From Mycteria americana (Eukaryota; Chordata; Aves; Ciconiiformes; Ciconiidae): DNA of 64,000 bases. A model generated the notes under the pieces. That model did no database searches, was not told where the DNA came from, and saw only the letters and a program-made list of their open reading frames with translations. Where the stretch lies: positions 2,053,501 to 2,117,500 of the forward strand of contig NC_134383.1 of the NCBI RefSeq assembly GCF_035582795.1, given 5' to 3'. Position numbers and translations under genes: made by a program. Below, one piece after another: positions 60,130 to 64,000 of the stretch; the first letter of the stretch is position 1; every line of letters starts with the position of its first letter.

Positions 60130-60340
60130 TACAGGAAACTAGATTTAGAAGCCCTTTTGTTTACTGTGTTATACAAATTCAATTTGTCATAGAGCTGGGT
60201 ATATAAATTAGAAATGAGGGATGTTAGCAAAATTAAATGATAAGGCCTTTGCCAGTTCCCGTTGCAGCTAAGATTGGTCTGATAAATTGGAGCTGCCAAG
60301 CAATATTTGGTAAACTAAAATAAAGCCACAATGTAAATAC
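60130..60340. promoter_or_regulatory. Candidate conserved non-coding element
   Basis: Complex AT-rich sequence includes ATACAAATTCAATTTGTCAT, GTATATAAATTAGAAATGAG, AAAATTAAATGATAAGGCC and AAGCAATATTTGGTAAAC, with several homeodomain and forkhead-like cores. Candidate on style only. Confidence 0.22.
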
Positions 60341-63300
60341 ATAAATAAGTCAATAATAGACAGTGTGTAGATAGACATGAATATCTTGGATCTCCTTCTT
60401 TCCTGCCCTTGTGTTACAGAAAACTGGGAGGAAAGTATTAAGAAATCAGGATTTTCTCCTTTGGTGTATGCTGTTTCCAGCCTGATTAGCTGCAGCAGAA
60501 GGCAGTAAAGCAACCTCATCTGACAGTCACCTGTTTAGTCTTGTCTGCCCTCCACAGACTTACTGCATAAGTACTATGGCTTTACTTATCTGTGGCACAG
60601 AGGATGCAAACTGAGAAGGTCTCTTTTTCTGCCCAAAGAGAAGCAACAACTGCTAGTGCTTGATTTTCCATTACTGAGAGTATGATCTTATTTCGTGGTT
60701 TTAAGATGCAGCTTGTTAAGCAAGGAGACAGAGTTACACCATAGGATAATCTGTGAAATGACAGCTCTGTAAACCAAGGTCTGGGCCTGGGAAGGTATCC
60801 CTCTTTCCCATTCTCCTCAGAGGGAGTTGTGGGCTAATGATGAGCTGTCACATACTGCTCAAGGGACCTTGCATCAGGCAAGCTGAGATACCTTCTTGCT
60901 ACTCAAGAGTCCCAAGGTCCTCTGTGAGGATGGCTTTGGTGTGTGTTGCAACAAACAGTAGGGAAGGGCCAGGGTTAGTTTGTCACTAAACATGCTCTCA
61001 CCCTCTTTTCCTATTGCAAGAAATCAGAACATATCAGACATCTATTTCCCTTCGTAGCTCCTTCCAGATGTTTACTGCCTTGTCTTACAAAGCAGTCATG
61101 CTATATGCTAAGTTATTGAAGCCTAGTTTTTTATCCCCAAGTCTGAAACTGTCCCTAATAAGCACAGATAGGGAAAAGGTGTTTCTCCAGCTGATACATT
61201 TTTTAAAGTACTCCTATAACTCTTAAAATTTGCAGATTCTTTCCTCACAAGAATTTGTTACACTGTACCTGCGACATCCTATATAATATAGCATTGTAAC
61301 TAGGAGAGAGAGAGAGTTTTGTACTTAGTCTACATTACTCAACCTACTCATGGCAATTTTAGAACATCAGTAAATTGAAACTCCTTCAGAATAATGGCAG
61401 AAGCACTGTAGAGAAGAGTGGTTCATTTTCTGCTGAAGTTCAGACAATTTTTTTTGCATTCCAGGGGATGCTAATAGTTCTCTGCCCCAAAAGCATTTGC
61501 TTTTGGAAACAAAGCATCACAAAAAGGGTGATTAAAAGTAGAGTTGATGTGGCTGTGATGGGGAGGTAAGTCATGTTGACTGAGATTCATGAATTCAGTT
61601 CATTTTTAGGGGAGAAGGGGCAAAGAAAACATGCTGCATTGTTTCCAGGGTCAGAGAAATCAGTCTGGTGCTTTCTCTCATTGAAAGTTTCTTCCTCAGA
61701 AGAGCATCACAACAGTAATGAGAGGGGGAAGGAAGAGATTTTCCTCTTACCCCTTTGTATTACATGGGGATATCACAGGATACTCAAGATATTCCAGGTA
61801 TTCTGCAGCTGATAAAGTTTTCTTCTAACTATTAGTCTCTTTGAAGCGATATCCATTAAGAGATATCCTTTTAATAAGACTTGGGGGCAATTCTCTGTGG
61901 CTTCAGCCTATGTTTTGGAGCAGACTGGCACAACTATTACATGACAACACCTGATCACCATCTTTTCTAGGGGAACTTTGCTGAGCTCCTAAATGCTGCA
62001 TGTTTGGGTAGAATGGCTAATCCCCACCAGGGAGGGACTGTTCAGAGCATAGGGTATACAAGGAAATAAACTTAGATCTGTAACACAAGAAGCCATGTAG
62101 AATGAATTCCTTATACCAAGAGGGGGTGGGGAAGAACTTGCAAGCAGGACTTGGGTCCTGAAGCTCTCTGTCATGTACACTAATGATTCCCAGCCACACT
62201 CTATAATTCAAAGCAGCAGCTGCCTCATGGAGCTATACATTTTGCCTTTGTATGTTGCAGTTCTGTTCCAGGATAAAAGTTGAGCTAAAAATTCCAGTGG
62301 CAGGATTGTAATCTCTTTTTCCATAAAAAGATTTAGTGCCTTCCTTCCCAAGCTCTTGGACTGTAGGTGAATATAGACAGAAAAGAGCAACGTTCTGTTT
62401 AGCTCTCTGTGACAGGTGAATGGAAATGGTGGAAGCATTTCCATGTCTCTGACTATTGTATCCTATATGGACTTTATCTTTCACATGTCAGTGCTCTGCT
62501 GACCCAGAAATTTATGAAGCTGGAGGTACCTGGCTCTTGAAAAATTGTTCCTTGTGTGAGCAAAATTTCTTGCTTTACATGGTTTGGCCTTCCTTAGAAA
62601 AAGTTAGAATTTTTCTTGTTTTAACTCTGTTCCCAACTATTTTCATCACAAAAAGGAACAAAACTTGCCTTCAGTACTGGGGCAGCAAGAGAGGAGGAAA
62701 AACAAACTAGGGAAAGAATTGTTATGAAAGGCACACCAAATTATTCACCTGCTGTGACATGACCAGAGGGGAAAGTGGAAGGTTCCTTGCCTGACTGTGA
62801 TTGGAAACTTCATGTATGTCATTCTGCAGAGAAAACTATCAGATAATTTACATTAGCTGTCAATTAGAAAAATTTCACACTTTCTAAAAGGGAAGTAGCC
62901 CTGCAAATGCCTCATGCTTACTGATGTTGACTTAGTAAAATTTCACATTTACTAAGAATGTCTGACACCTGAACCTGGCCCCAAAACAGAGCCCTAGTCT
63001 GTACATGTGATGAGAAGAGGTTAAGATACATAATTTTTGTTTTTCTCCTCTCCCTTTTACATTCTTATTTATAAACCTCCACAGGCTCAATAGCTATTAC
63101 AGAGATTCTGGCAGATAGATGTTAAGCAGGGAGGGAAAGAATCAAAAAACACCAGGGAGGAAGGAAAGAATGAACACTACCTGACAGGTCAAATTTAACA
63201 GTGCTGTTTCCAAAGGAGCTATAAGCAATTTGAGAAGTCTCCCATGTACTGCACAGCATACCTCTCTTTTGGTATTAGTTACATGGGGTAGCACTGATCC

Positions 63301-64000
63301 ATGACTTTATACACTCCGACAGCCACACAGGCACATACAATGCTTGTTGCATGGGGTAAACACTACAAATTCAATGCAAATCTCTGTTTGGATTATGCTT
63401 TTAGGTCCAGCTCCAGGAAAAGGCTTAAAGCAAGCAACCCTCAGGGCTGGAGATAACTAGTGCCCCAAAAGTGGTTTCTCCCATTTCCTTCTTGCCCAAT
63501 GAAGTGGAGAACACATTACGGAGACTACCACTACCCTTCCACCTGCATGGTCATGGATTGCTTTCCCAGAGCTTCTTCTAATCAAATGATCTTAGTTAAG
63601 TCTTCCCACTAATATTTCTCTCCAAGTCCGTGAAAAAGTTTATTACCCAGAGAATCCAAAGCAGACCAAAGACTTGTTTCATTAGTTGTTGAACAAGTCA
63701 AGTAGCTCTGGCCCTGAAAGACTTTGTTTCTAAGTAGGGAGATAATGAGAAATGTAATACTAAGAGACAGTAGATGGCTCTAAAAGGTTATATGACTGGG
63801 CACAAAACATAGATGCAGCAGCCCACAACATCTCAGACATCTCACTGTCCTGTCCCACCACCTCAGAGAGTCTGAGAGGAATTTCTAACAGGTGGCAATT
63901 GATTCTCTTATCTTTGCAAATACCTAAACTAGAAGCATCCCAGAGACAAGTGGTCATTGGACTCTTACTGACTACCTTCACTTTTTGTTCCTATAACACC
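60341..64000. other. Non-coding unique DNA to window end
   Basis: No gene or transposon is recognised. A TAAT/TGTCAATTA-bearing patch at about 62830-62960 has two similar blocks (AAAATTTCACACTTTCT and AAAATTTCACATTTACT). Short overlapping frames near 62208-62484 are not convincing. Confidence 0.5.

Overview
This window reads as nuclear DNA of a bird, most likely a stretch of gene desert or a very long intron. Three things point there. CR1 LINE fragments carry the avian 3' tail ending in ATTCTGTG-type repeats. Two near-complete copies and one fragment of an endogenous-retrovirus LTR are present, of a type I remember as common in neoavian genomes. The background is AT-rich, CpG-poor and rich in stops. 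There are no dense ORFs, ribosome-binding sites or operons, so it is not prokaryotic, and I cannot name the species or locus.

Layout. 1-3865 is unique sequence. An LTR on the minus strand lies at 3866-4454, followed by a perfect hairpin at 4645-4684 and a CR1 tail at 6177-6240. 6.2-14.6 kb is mostly unique DNA with a second perfect hairpin (7133-7173), a MIR/L2-like relic near 10.2 kb and an LTR scrap at 11.82-11.90 kb. The best coding-like feature is a 5'-truncated CR1 at about 14620-15607 (+), whose reverse-transcriptase C-terminal part is still open. Two minus-strand CR1 fragments follow at 19601-19912 (older) and 22971-23210 (same subfamily as the 15-kb copy). 26.5-28.8 kb holds several ancient MIR/L2-like relics. 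A degraded CR1 piece lies at 38297-38500. A second LTR on the minus strand at 52062-52649 is about 93% identical to the first by eye. The rest is unique, with simple repeats and some AT/homeodomain-site-rich patches that look like candidate conserved non-coding elements.

No host protein-coding exon, tRNA, rRNA, CRISPR array or operon can be supported. All longer open frames outside CR1 lack recognisable domains and are what chance gives in 64 kb. The most unusual signal is a set of short, perfect or nearly perfect inverted repeats (12-20 bp arms, 1-8 nt loops) in unique DNA. They fit products of short-range template switching during replication better than any gene or transposon. I did not find a convincing new biological system.
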